From Candidatus Accumulibacter proximus (GTDB taxonomy: Bacteria; Pseudomonadota; Gammaproteobacteria; Burkholderiales; Rhodocyclaceae): a DNA stretch of 64,000 nucleotides. Shown in pieces: positions 22,574 to 31,604 of the stretch. Position 1 is the stretch's first letter, and each line of letters opens with the position of its first letter. The stretch lies in contig JADJMH010000001.1 of assembly GCA_016709675.1 (NCBI GenBank), forward strand, positions 248,001 to 312,000, read 5' to 3'. The notes under the pieces are model-generated. The model made no database searches. It was not told where the DNA came from and saw nothing but the letters and a program-made list of their open reading frames with translations. The position numbers were made by a program, and so were the translations under genes.

Positions 22574-23983
22574 TCACGGGACGATGACTTCGATGTTCGG
22601 GTGGCACTGCCTGATCGCGGCGGCGAGGGCCTGCTTGGCACCGGCGTCACCGTGCACCAGGCGGACCTGCCGTGGCTTGTGGCGCATGCGGCCGATGAAG
22701 TTGAGCAGGTCCTTCTGGTCGGCATGGGCGGAGTAGCCGCCGAGGGTGTGGATGCCGGCGCGGATGGGGTAGCGCTGACCGTCGAGGTCGACATGGCCGC
22801 CCTTCGGGCCATACTGCTGGATTTGCCTGCCCGGCGTGCCGGCCGCCTGGTAGCCGATGAGCAGGACATCGTGGCGCGGGTCGCCGAGCATCGCCTTGAG
22901 GTAGTTGACGATGCGGCCGCCGCTGCACATGCCACTGGCGGCGATGACGATCGCCGGGCGCGCGGTGCGCGCCAGGTACTCGACGGCCCCCAGGTGGGTG
23001 GCGTGGTCGTCGATGGTGGTGAGCTGTTCGAAGGCCAGCGGGTGGCGTCCGGCGGCCAGTTTGCGCCGGGCTTCGCTGTCCCAGTGCTCGCGCAGTTGGC
23101 CATAGCCGGCGGTGAAATCCGCCGCCAGCGGCGAGTCCACGATGATGTCGAGGTCGTCCCAGGTGACGCCCGGAGCGGCGGGACGCTGGCGGTTGCGGTG
23201 GATGATCTCTTCCAGCTCGTAGAGCAGTTCCTGGGTGCGGCCGATGCTGAAGGCGGGGATGAGCAGGCTGCCCTTGTTGCCGAAGCAGCGTTCGCAGAGG
23301 GCCTGCAGGCGCTGACGGCGATCCTTGCGGCTTTCGTGGGTGCGGTCGCCGTAGGTACTTTCGAGGACGACGACGTCGGCGCCGTAGGGCGATCGGGGCG
23401 CTGGCAGCAAGGGGGTGTAGGGGGCGCCGAGGTCACCGGAGAAGACGACGCGCTGTGTCTCCTGGCCCCGCCTGAGATCGAATTCGACATAGGCCGAGCC
23501 GAGGATGTGGCCCGCCGGCGACAGCCGGACGCGCAGCGCGACTTCGCCGCTGATGATCGTGCGCCATTGTTTGTACGGTACGGCGATGGTCTGCTGGCGG
23601 ATCTGCTTGAGAAAGCCGCCGATCAGCGCCTGGTCGCGGGTGAAACCGACCTTCAGTGCATCTTCGAGCACCAGCGGCAGCAGCGCCGCAGAGGCCTGGC
23701 TGCAGACGATCGGCCCGCGATAGCCGGCCGCCAGCAGCCTGGGGATGCGCCCGACATGGTCGATGTGCACGTGGGTAACGACCAGCGCGCGCACCCGATC
23801 GATGGGGAAAGTGATGTCCAGGCGTTCGGCCCCGGCGCCTTCGCGCGAGGTTTCCGCGCCCTGAAACAGGCCGCAGTCCACCAGCACGGATTGCCCGTCG
23901 GGCAGGCTGAGCTGGTGGCAGGAGCCGGTGACGCCGTCAACGGCGCCGTGATGGCTTATTCTGGCTGCAAGGGTCGAGGTCAT
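22574..23983 (-). CDS. MBL-fold/beta-CASP hydrolase (RNase J/CPSF-like)
   Basis: This 469-residue protein has a metallo-beta-lactamase domain with THVHIDHVGRIP (HxHxDH) near residue 75 and VVFSGDLG later. It is followed by a beta-CASP domain (VVLESTYGDR, then IPAFSIGRTQELLY) and the C-terminal IAASGMCSGGRI and GYSAHADQKDLL motifs. These features place it with the YSH1/CPSF-type nucleases (COG1236) that process RNA. It lies between the RfaH-like gene and gmd on the same strand. A specific substrate cannot be deduced. Confidence 0.85.
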   Translation of the reverse strand: MTSTLAARISHHGAVDGVTGSCHQLSLPDGQSVLVDCGLFQGAETSREGAGAERLDITFPIDRVRALVVTHVHIDHVGRIPRLLAAGYRGPIVCSQASAALLPLVLEDALKVGFTRDQALIGGFLKQIRQQTIAVPYKQWRTIISGEVALRVRLSPAGHILGSAYVEFDLRRGQETQRVVFSGDLGAPYTPLLPAPRSPYGADVVVLESTYGDRTHESRKDRRQRLQALCERCFGNKGSLLIPAFSIGRTQELLYELEEIIHRNRQRPAAPGVTWDDLDIIVDSPLAADFTAGYGQLREHWDSEARRKLAAGRHPLAFEQLTTIDDHATHLGAVEYLARTARPAIVIAASGMCSGGRIVNYLKAMLGDPRHDVLLIGYQAAGTPGRQIQQYGPKGGHVDLDGQRYPIRAGIHTLGGYSAHADQKDLLNFIGRMRHKPRQVRLVHGDAGAKQALAAAIRQCHPNIEVIVP

Positions 23984-24083
23984 GGTCGGTGTCGGTGGTG
24001 CGAGATCAGGTACCCGGCTGGCTGCCGGACGGCGCGGCAGTCACGAGGCGAGCGTCGGGGAGCAAAGGCGCATTCGCGGCGGT

Positions 24084-24602
24084 TCAGGCCAGGGTCAGGT
24101 GGCCGATCGGTATGGCCACGGGTTTTTCGCGGCCCAGGAGGCTGAGGAGCACCGTCACCCGTTCTTCGGCCACAGCGGAAACGATGCCGGACATGCCCTT
24201 GAGGGGGCCGTCAGCGATCGCCACGCTGTCACCGGCCTGAAAGGGAAGCAGCTTGTCATCCAGCGCCCTTGCCTGGTGTTCAGCCAGCGAGCGAATCGCC
24301 TCCAGCGTGGCTTCATCGAGCGTCGCGGGGACGTTACCGAAGGTCACCAGTCCGGTCACGCCGGGGGTGCTGCGGATGGGGGCGATGCTTTGCCCGGGGC
24401 GGCCGCAGCGGACAAAGCCGTAGCGCGGGAACATCACCTGCTGCTTCTTCGTCCAGCCATCCCTGCTCTTCTGCCATTGCGTCAGCAAGGGCAGAAAGAC
24501 CTCGTAACCCTGCTCCTCGAGCTTGCGCAGCGCGAACGCTTCTCGCCGCGGCTTGGTGAGGCAGACGTACCACGGGATGGATGGGGGCGGGGTGGAAGAC
24601 AC
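24084..24602 (-). CDS. RfaH/NusG-like transcription antiterminator
   Basis: This 172-residue protein starts with GTG and reads PWYVCLTKPRREAFALRKLE, the NGN domain of NusG/RfaH. QQVMFPRYGFVRC and TPGVTGLVTFGNVPATL follow, and a C-terminal KOW-like part contains AGDSVAIADGPLKGM. The pattern (Y.L/C.TK, MFPRY.FV, GV.G.V.FG) fits the RfaH subgroup rather than housekeeping NusG. RfaH binds RNA polymerase paused at ops sites and suppresses termination in long polysaccharide operons. An ops site precedes gmd downstream on the same strand. The N-terminal start is chosen because upstream codons are not family-like. Confidence 0.82.
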   Translation of the reverse strand: MSSTPPPSIPWYVCLTKPRREAFALRKLEEQGYEVFLPLLTQWQKSRDGWTKKQQVMFPRYGFVRCGRPGQSIAPIRSTPGVTGLVTFGNVPATLDEATLEAIRSLAEHQARALDDKLLPFQAGDSVAIADGPLKGMSGIVSAVAEERVTVLLSLLGREKPVAIPIGHLTLA

Positions 24603-24636
24603 GGGCGCACAGTATCCCCGGATCCGGCTGCGGCCG

Positions 24637-24990
24637 TCAAGGGACTTCCTCGCTGCCGCTGGCCACCACCCGTAGCCGGGGGGCTGGGGCATGCGGCAGG
24701 TGCAGCATCAGCAAATCGCTGCCGAGCAGGGTGACATGGCCCTGCCGGCGATTGTCCCCGGTATCGCTGTACTCGAAGCGATAGACGCGCCGCAGGCGCA
24801 GGCGGCCCTCGTCATCACGCGCCGGGCGCAGCCCGCCGAGCGCCACGGTATCATCGAGCAGGAGCAGGTTTTCGGCCGCACAGGCGGCACGCGCAGCGGC
24901 CATCGCCGCCGCACGTGCCTGGAAGCTGTCGAACCAGAACCAGGCGAGGGCAAGCAGAACGAGCAGGCTGATCGTTTCCATCCACGGCAT
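24637..24990 (-). CDS. DUF3301 membrane-anchored protein
   Basis: This 117-residue protein has one N-terminal membrane helix (ISLLVLLALAWFWFDSF). The family pattern follows: AARAACAAENLLLLDDTVAL, RLRRVYRFEYSDTGDNRRQG, then HVTLLGSDLLMLHLPHAP. DUF3301 proteins are small conserved proteins of beta- and gammaproteobacteria with no known function. It ends 34 bp before the RfaH-like gene, so the two may be cotranscribed. The start could be METISL nine bases later. Confidence 0.8.
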   Translation of the reverse strand: MPWMETISLLVLLALAWFWFDSFQARAAAMAAARAACAAENLLLLDDTVALGGLRPARDDEGRLRLRRVYRFEYSDTGDNRRQGHVTLLGSDLLMLHLPHAPAPRLRVVASGSEEVP

Positions 24991-25239
24991 GACGTGTTCC
25001 CCAATGGTCAGTCGGTCAAACCGGCACCAGACAGCGCTTCACCTGGCTGACGCAGGCGGCGAGCAATGACCAGGCCAGGCGCCAGGGGCCGCGACCCATT
25101 CGTGCCTGCCGCCCGTTAGCGCCCGACCCGACCAGCACCGCGGCCTGTAACATTTGCTAACGCAATCGCGAGCGGCAAATGCGTTTCCGGATGCCCGGGT
25201 CGCACGAGATTGCTGCCAGGCTGGCTATACTAGCGAAAA

Positions 25240-26703
25240 ATGGCTTACACGACACCTTCAGCACTTTCGCGGCACACCCGGACGCCCCCCCGCCGACTCG
25301 CCATCGCCACGCTCCTGGCGGCACTTGCCGGCGAGCTGCAGGCTTTCGAAGTGGCCGATCCCTTCGCCACCGGCGCGCTCACCCCGCCGCCGCCGGCCCT
25401 GATCATCGATGGCGCCGCCCTGCCCTGCCAGCCGCTGGCGGCCGACGTCCCTTACGGCGTGCTGGAAGTCGTCGACCTCGCGCTGTGCCTCAATCCGACC
25501 ACACGCGAGGTCTGGTCTGCGGCGCGGCTGCAGGCGGCGCAGGTCGGTCTGGCGCAAGCCGATTTCCTGCCGGCCCTCGACGGCCGCGTCGCCGGCAGCC
25601 GGGTGAGGGTCGATGCGCGAAGCGCCAACCAGAGCAACGCCGCACTGACGCTCTCCTGGCTGCTGTTCGACTTCGGCGCCCGTTCGGCCAACCTCGAAGT
25701 CGCGCGACAGTTGATGAGCGCCGCCGTCTCGACGCTCGACGCGACCGTCCAGAATGTCTTCCTCGAGGCGCTGCGAGCCTACTACAATGCCCAGGCGGCC
25801 CGTGCGGCCGTGACAGCCGCCCGCGAATCGGAAAAGGCCAGCCGGGAAAGTCTCTCGGCGGCCGAGGTCCGCTACCAGGTCGGCACCGGCACCCCGGCCG
25901 ACCGCCTGCAGGCACAGACCGCCTGGTCGCAGGCGACGCTCACCCGCATCCGGGCCGAGGGCGTGCAACGCAACACGCTCGGCCGCCTGGCCAACGTCAT
26001 GGGTCTCGACGCCAACCGGCCGCTGCTACTCGACGACATCCCGGCGGCCAGCCCGGAAGCGAGCTTCGAGGGTGACGTTGCGGCACTGATCGCCGAAGCG
26101 CGCGAGCGCCGCCCTGACCTCCAGGCTGCCGAAGCCGAACTGAAAGCGGCACAGTCGGGCGTCGATTACGCGCGCGCCGCCGGTCTGCCGACGCTGTCGC
26201 TGAGCGCCGGCCCGAAATGGGAAGACCTCGGGGGCGCCTCGGCCAACAGCAACTCGATCGGGCTGGTGGTGAACCTGCCGCTGTTCTCCGGCTTCAGCAC
26301 CACCTACAGCGTGCGCGCCGCCGAAGCGCGCACCGAGGTCCAGGCCGCCCGCCGCGACAACGTCCGCCAGCAGGTGGCGCTCGACGTCTGGGAGGCCTAC
26401 CAGAACCTGACGACGGCCACCCAGACGATACGCACCAGCGCCGACCTGCTGGCCAGCGCCGAGCAGTCCGAGCGCGTCGCGCTCGGACGCTACAAGGCCG
26501 GCGTCGGCAACATTCTCGACGTCCTCAACGCCCAGAGCGCGCGATCGGCACCCTCGATAGCCGCCTGCTGGCGCTCAGCGCTGGCCAGAAAGTCCGCAAG
26601 CCATGAACATCCCGCGCCAGAAATCCGCTCTCGCCCTCCTCCTGATCACACTGGCTGCCGGTGGTGCCTATTGGTACCGCCAGAGCAGCGAACAGTCGCT
26701 TGA
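25240..26703 (+). CDS. TolC-family outer-membrane efflux protein (3' end uncertain)
   Basis: The protein has a signal-like N-terminus (LAIATLLAALAGELQAFEVA) and two outer-membrane efflux repeats: CLNPTTREVWSAARLQAAQV and YYNAQAARAAVTAARESEKA, then RRPDLQAAEAELKAAQSGVD and GRYKAGVGNILDVLNAQSA. This is a trimeric outer-membrane channel for the following MacA/MacB-type genes. The frame overlaps macA by 100 bp and its last 40 residues are atypical. In the next frame the sequence ends at a TGA overlapping the macA ATG, the usual coupling, so a one-base error near 26,535 is likely. Confidence 0.85.
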   Translation: MAYTTPSALSRHTRTPPRRLAIATLLAALAGELQAFEVADPFATGALTPPPPALIIDGAALPCQPLAADVPYGVLEVVDLALCLNPTTREVWSAARLQAAQVGLAQADFLPALDGRVAGSRVRVDARSANQSNAALTLSWLLFDFGARSANLEVARQLMSAAVSTLDATVQNVFLEALRAYYNAQAARAAVTAARESEKASRESLSAAEVRYQVGTGTPADRLQAQTAWSQATLTRIRAEGVQRNTLGRLANVMGLDANRPLLLDDIPAASPEASFEGDVAALIAEARERRPDLQAAEAELKAAQSGVDYARAAGLPTLSLSAGPKWEDLGGASANSNSIGLVVNLPLFSGFSTTYSVRAAEARTEVQAARRDNVRQQVALDVWEAYQNLTTATQTIRTSADLLASAEQSERVALGRYKAGVGNILDVLNAQSARSAPSIAACWRSALARKSASHEHPAPEIRSRPPPDHTGCRWCLLVPPEQRTVA

Positions 26704-27817
26704 ACAGCGCTACAAGGTGCAGACCATCGAACGGGGTGACCTTACGCAGACCGTCTCGGCCAACGGGACGCTCAACCCGGTGGTGCTGGTCAATGTCGGC
26801 ACGCAGGTTTCCGGCACGGTGACCCGGCTGTATGTCGACTTCAACGACCAGGTCGAGAAGGGCCAGGCGCTGCTCGAACTCGACGACCGGCTGCTCGCCG
26901 CGCAGGCGCGGCAGTCGGCGGCCAACGTGGTCAATGTACGCGCCGCGCTCGATCTGGCGCGCGCCACGGAAGCGCGCATGAAGGCCCTGTTCGAACAGGA
27001 ATATATCTCGCGGCAGGAACTCGAACAGGCGATCCAGACGCGCCGCTCGAGCGAAGCGCAGCTCGCACAGGCGACGGCGGCGGCCGAGAAGGATCAGGTC
27101 AACCTGCGTTACACGACGATCCGCTCGCCGGTGTCGGGCGTCGTCGTCGACCGCGTCGTCGATCTCGGACAGACGGTTGCTGCCAGCCTGCAGACGCCAA
27201 CCTTGATCAAGATCGCGCAGGACCTCTCGGAGATGCGCATCGATTCGAGTTTTGCCGAGGCCGACATCGGCAGCATCCGCGAGGGGCAGAAGGTCCGATT
27301 CACCGTCGACGCCTTCCCCAACCGCAGCTTCCAGGGGCAGGTGCAGCAGATTCGCCTCAACCCGACGACGCAGCAGAACGTCGTCACCTACAACGTGCGG
27401 GTGTCGCTTTCGAACCCCGATCATATCCTGCTGCCCGGCATGACCGCCTACGTCAGCATCGGTGTCGCCAGCCGCCAGGACGCCTTGCTGGTGCCCAACG
27501 CGGCGCTGCGTTTCAAGCCCAGCGAGACCAGCGGCAGCAACGGCGACAAGCCGGCTGGCGGCCCGGGTGCGGCGAGTGGCAGCGGCGGCGCCAGCGAGGC
27601 CAGGGGCAAGGGCAAGAAGCGCGACACCGCCAGCGGCACGGTCTACGTGATCGACCAGGGCGAGCTGAAGCCGGTGAGTGTTCAGCTCGGGATCACCGAC
27701 AGCCGCAATACGGAGGTGCTCGGCGGCGAGTTGAAAGCCGGCGACAAGGTCATCATCGGCGAGAATATTGCGGGCAACGGCGGCAAACCGAGCAGTGTCG
27801 GGATGAGATTGTTCTGA
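26603..27817 (+). CDS. macA: MacA-like periplasmic adaptor (HlyD/MFP family)
   Basis: This 404-residue protein has one N-terminal membrane anchor (ALALLLITLAAGGAYWY). The barrel-sandwich lipoyl motif GTLNPVVLVNVGTQVSGTVT is followed by a helical hairpin, RSPVSGVVVDRVVDLGQTVA, and the beta-barrel region GMTAYVSIGVASRQDALLVP. A Gly/Ser/Lys-rich insertion (residues 310-340) interrupts the C-terminal part. It connects the inner-membrane MacB transporter with the TolC-like channel. Its last base overlaps the start of the ATPase gene. Confidence 0.9.
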   Translation: MNIPRQKSALALLLITLAAGGAYWYRQSSEQSLEQRYKVQTIERGDLTQTVSANGTLNPVVLVNVGTQVSGTVTRLYVDFNDQVEKGQALLELDDRLLAAQARQSAANVVNVRAALDLARATEARMKALFEQEYISRQELEQAIQTRRSSEAQLAQATAAAEKDQVNLRYTTIRSPVSGVVVDRVVDLGQTVAASLQTPTLIKIAQDLSEMRIDSSFAEADIGSIREGQKVRFTVDAFPNRSFQGQVQQIRLNPTTQQNVVTYNVRVSLSNPDHILLPGMTAYVSIGVASRQDALLVPNAALRFKPSETSGSNGDKPAGGPGAASGSGGASEARGKGKKRDTASGTVYVIDQGELKPVSVQLGITDSRNTEVLGGELKAGDKVIIGENIAGNGGKPSSVGMRLF

Positions 27818-29745
27818 TGGCCGAGGCGATCATTCGCGTCGCCGGCCTCGGCAAATCCTACCTCACCGCCGCCGGGCCATTTCCGGCGCTGCGAGGGGTC
27901 GATCTGGTGATCGAGGCCGGTGAATTCGTGGCCATCATGGGCCCCTCGGGTTCCGGCAAGTCGACCTTCATGAACCTGCTCGGCTGCCTCGATACGCCGA
28001 GCAGCGGCGACTACTTCCTGGTCGGTCGCAACGCCGCCCAACTCGGCAAGGACGAACTGGCGGCGCTGCGCAACCGGACCATCGGCTTCGTCTTCCAGGG
28101 CTTCAACCTGTTGCCGCGGATGACGCTCGAGGACAACGTCGCCCTGCCGCTGGTCTATGCCGGCTTCGAGCGCGAGGCGCGGCGGGCGCGGGCACGACTG
28201 GAACTGGGCCGGGTCGGCCTCGGCGATTACGCGGCTTCGCTGCCGAGCCGCATCTCGGGCGGCCAGCAGCAACGGGTGGCGATCGCACGCGCACTGGTCA
28301 ACTCGCCGCAACTGATCCTCGCCGACGAACCCACCGGCAACCTCGACAGCCATACCAGCGAAGAGATCATGGCCCTGTTCGCTGAACTCAACCGCGAGGG
28401 AATCACCATCGTGCTGGTGACACACGAGGCCGACATCGCCGCCTATGCCCGGCGACAGGTGCGTTTCCGCGACGGCCTGATCGTCAGCGACCTGCCGACG
28501 CCGGCGCCAGCGCCGCCGCCGCATGCTGAAGGCGATGCTCGGCGAGGCCTGGCACGCGATGGGCGCCAACCGCATGCGCACCATCCTGACCATGCTCGGG
28601 ATGGTCATCGGCGTCGGCTCGGTGGTGCTGATGATGGCCATCGGCCAGGGCGCGCAGTATGCGGTGGCGCAAACCATCAGCAGCATGGGCAGCAATCTGT
28701 ACATCCTGATCTCCGGGTCGACGAGCACCGGCGGCCTGCGCAGCGGGGGGTGGCGGGGGCCCGACGCTGACCGTCGCCGACGCCGAGGCGATCGCCGAGC
28801 TCGATGGGGTGGCGAACGTTGCGCCGGTGCACCAGGGCACCCAGCAACTGGTCTATGGCTCGAACAACTGGAGCGCGACGGTGGTCGGCACGACGCCCGC
28901 CTACCTCGATGCGCGCGCCTGGACGATCGCCAGCGGCTACGCCTTCGGCGACTCGGACGTCCGCTCGGCGACCCGCGTGGCGCTGATTGGCCAGACCGCC
29001 GCCGACAACCTGTTTGGCGTCGACGATCCGCTTGGCAAGACCATCCGCATCCGCCAGAGTCCTTTCGTGATCATCGGCGTGCTCGGCAAGAAGGGGCAGA
29101 ACCTCGATGGACGCGACCAGGACGATACCCTGATCATTCCGCTGACCACCGCCCAGCGCAAGGTTTTCGGTACGCCCTTTGCGGGTTCGGTACGCCTGAT
29201 CATGGTCCAGGCGACTTCGGCCGAGGCGATGCCTGCGGTCGAGAAGAAGCATGACCGCCCTGCTCCGCCAGCGGCATCGCCTGCGCGAAGGGCAGGACAA
29301 TGACTTCTATCTGCGCAACCTCGCCGCCGCGGCCGACTCGGCGGCCGAAACCACGCGCGTGATGTCGGTCCTGCTCGGCGCCATCGCCTCGGTCTCGCTG
29401 CTCGTCGGCGGCATCGGGATCATGAACATCATGCTCGTCTCGGTGACCGAACGAACGCGCGAGATCGGCATCCGCATGGCGATCGGCGCCCGCCAGAAGG
29501 ACATCCTCGCCCAGTTTCTGCTCGAAGCGCTGATGATCTCGGTCGCCGGCTGCCTGATCGGCCTCGTCCTCGGCATCGCCAGCGCGCTGCTCACCAACGC
29601 CGTCACCGACATGGTGATCGTCATTTCCGGCGGCTCGATCCTGGTTGCCTTTGGCGTCGCCGCGGGGATCGGCATCTTCTTCGGTTATTATCCGGCGCAC
29701 CGGGCATCCGGCCTCGATCCGATCGAGGCGCTACGCCATCAATAG
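27817..29745 (+). CDS. macB: MacB-like ABC transporter (ATPase + permease), frameshifted
   Basis: The first 230 residues are a complete MacB/LolD-type ATPase: Walker [12 protein letters not shown]-loop [12 protein letters not shown], signature [14 protein letters not shown], Walker [14 protein letters not shown]. The permease part follows in three different frames: [20 protein letters not shown] from 28,523, then [20 protein letters not shown], then [20 protein letters not shown] to the end [12 protein letters not shown] at 29,745. Breaks lie near 28,515, in a G-run near 28,745 and near 29,245; each fits one extra base. Intact MacB is a single polypeptide of about 650 residues, which this would be. 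It probably exports a lipopeptide, macrolide-like compound or toxin. Confidence 0.75.
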
Positions 29746-29797
29746 CCGGCCAAGCTACAATTGCCTCATCCGCCAACCCCACCGCGAGACCCATCCC

Positions 29798-30320
29798 ATG
29801 CCCATCTTCGCCCTCGGCGCCCGGCGCCCGCAGCTCGACCCGCACAGCTGGGTCGCCCCGACGGCGATCGTCATCGGCGACGTCCGGCTGGCCAGAAACG
29901 CCTCGATCTGGTGGAACGCCACGCTGCGCGGCGACAACGACCCGATCAGCATCGGCGAGAACAGCAACATCCAGGACAACTGCGTGCTGCATACCGATGA
30001 AGGCGTGCCGCTGACGATCGGCCGCGACGTCACCGTCGGCCATCTGGTGATGCTGCACGGCTGCACGGTCGGCGACGGCAGCGCTGATCGGCATCGGCTC
30101 GGTCATCCTCAACCGGGCGGTGATCGGCAAGGGCTGCATCGTCGGCGCCAACACGCTGATCCCCGAAGGCAAGGTCTTCCCGGACCGCGTGCTGATCGTC
30201 GGCTCGCCCGGCAAGGTGGTTCGCCAGCTCAGCGAGGAAGAAGTCGCCCGCCTCCCGCACAGCGCGGAACACTATGTCGCCAACTGGCAGCGCTATCAGC
30301 GCGAACTCGAGGCTTTGTAG
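29798..30320 (+). CDS. Gamma-carbonic anhydrase-like protein (YrdA/PaaY), one frameshift
   Basis: The protein starts [20 protein letters not shown] and has left-handed beta-helix repeats ([54 protein letters not shown]). At 30,081 one extra base shifts the frame. It continues as [20 protein letters not shown] and ends [19 protein letters not shown]. Together this is a normal 174-residue family member with the zinc-binding His residues in place (H of VLHTDEG, GHLVMLH). The enzyme class includes carbonic anhydrases and thioesterase-related proteins. Confidence 0.8.
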
Positions 30321-30384
30321 CGGCGGCGCGGCAGCGCTTTTGCAGGGGCGCAGAGCGCTTGTCATTTTTTGCCTGGCGACCGCA

Positions 30385-30430
30385 ATACTTGCGCCATTCC
30401 CGCGCAAGCGGGAATCCACTTCGTCATCTG
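30385..30430 (+). repeat. Betaproteobacterial short inverted repeat
   Basis: ccattcccgcgcaagcggga is the same short inverted motif that builds the hairpins of the MITE-like elements. A single isolated copy lies between two genes. Confidence 0.5.
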
Positions 30431-30478
30431 ATTGATGATTGCAGTATCCTCCGCCAACCCGAGCACAAGGAAATCGCA

Positions 30479-30941
30479 TGCAGGCTTTTCAGGACTACTA
30501 CCCGGAGAACGTTGCCCATTGCTACGGCTGCGGCCGCCTCAATGAGCACGGCCACCAGATCAAGACGTACTGGGAGGGCGACGAGACCGTCACCCGCTTC
30601 CAGCCCAGGCCCGAGCACACGGCGATTCCCGGCTTTGTCTATGGCGGCCTGCTGGCCTCGCTGATCGACTGCCATGGCACCAGCACGGCAGCTGCGGCGA
30701 TGTATCGCGCCGAGAACCGGTCAATGGACAGCCTGCCGGCCTTCCGCTTCGTCACCGGGTCGCTGCAGGTCAGCTATCTGAAGCCGACGCCGCTCGGCCC
30801 GGTGTTCAAATCCGCGGCAGGATGAAGGGAATCAAGGGCCGCGAGGTCGTCGTCGAAGCGACGGTCTACGCCGATGGCGTCGCTACGGCGCGCGGCGAAG
30901 TCGTTGCCCTGCAGATGCCGGAGACCTTTGCCAGCCAGTGA
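30479..30941 (+). CDS. PaaI/YiiD-type hotdog thioesterase, one frameshift
   Basis: The protein reads [20 protein letters not shown], then [20 protein letters not shown] and [20 protein letters not shown], a hotdog-fold acyl-CoA thioesterase. After GPVF a missing base leads to an early stop at 30,825; the next frame completes the family ending ([20 protein letters not shown], then [14 protein letters not shown]). Total length about 154 residues. The active-site region [16 protein letters not shown] is intact. Its substrate is unknown. Confidence 0.78.
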
Positions 30942-30983
30942 GGTCGGGCGCTGTCGGTCCGGCCCGGGCCGGGGCCGCCACCC

Positions 30984-31604
30984 TCAGACCAGCAGCGGTG
31001 GCCGCAGCCGGGCGACCAGGCGTTCGGCCGGCTCGATGATCTCGCTGCCGAAGATGCGCTGCAGGTGCGCCCGGTCGCGGTAGCGGACGACGGGCTGCAG
31101 GACGGATTCACGGCGCAGGATATGATCGGACACCGGATACTCGCGCTGTGAGTCCTCGATCAAGGGAATGACCGGTACCGACGGATGCGCCGGCACAATG
31201 GCCTGCAACTCGGCGGGGACGCTCTTCGGGTCGGAGAGGTCAGCAATGATGAACCGCGAGACGCCGGCGAAGCGCAGCACGGATTCGATCAGGTCGCGCT
31301 CGGGAGCCTTCTCGAAATCGAAGAGGATGGGCACGTAGCCGCGGTCGAGTTGCGTCAGGGCACGGCGAATGTCGTCAAGCACAGCCTTGCGCTCGTCGGT
31401 GAAGCGCCCGAGGATCAGCACGCAGACTTGCGCCATGTCGGAGAGCTGGCGCTGGTAGGACTCCGCGTCGTGCCGGGACGCACGCCGCTGGGTACGCAGG
31501 GCGGTTGCGGCATGCGCGGCTACGGCGGCCTCGCGACGCTCGTCATCGCCGCTGCGCGCGGCCGGCGGAAGAGCACCGAAGACTCGGCCGGCATGTGAGA
31601 CCAT
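30984..31604 (-). CDS. TIR-like domain protein, possibly C-terminal part of CHAT protein
   Basis: The central 120 residues (VCVLILGRFTDERKAVLDDI, then YVPILFDFEKAPERDLIESV, FIIADLSDPKSVPAELQAIV and VPVIPLIEDSQREYPVSDHI) resemble a TIR-like nucleotide-hydrolase or signalling fold found in bacterial stress and defence proteins. The N-terminal 50 residues look helical (AHAATALRTQRRASRHDAES). The frame begins inside the 3' end of the CHAT gene and is probably one polypeptide with it, separated by frameshifts; alternatively a separate start exists at 31,436. The assignment to TIR-like is by pattern only. Confidence 0.6.
   Translation of the reverse strand: MVSHAGRVFGALPPAARSGDDERREAAVAAHAATALRTQRRASRHDAESYQRQLSDMAQVCVLILGRFTDERKAVLDDIRRALTQLDRGYVPILFDFEKAPERDLIESVLRFAGVSRFIIADLSDPKSVPAELQAIVPAHPSVPVIPLIEDSQREYPVSDHILRRESVLQPVVRYRDRAHLQRIFGSEIIEPAERLVARLRPPLLV

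Noticed and set aside
22601..24145. Long plus-strand open frame opposite the MBL hydrolase gene
   Set aside because: Antisense to a conserved gene with all catalytic motifs; no motif in the shadow frame.
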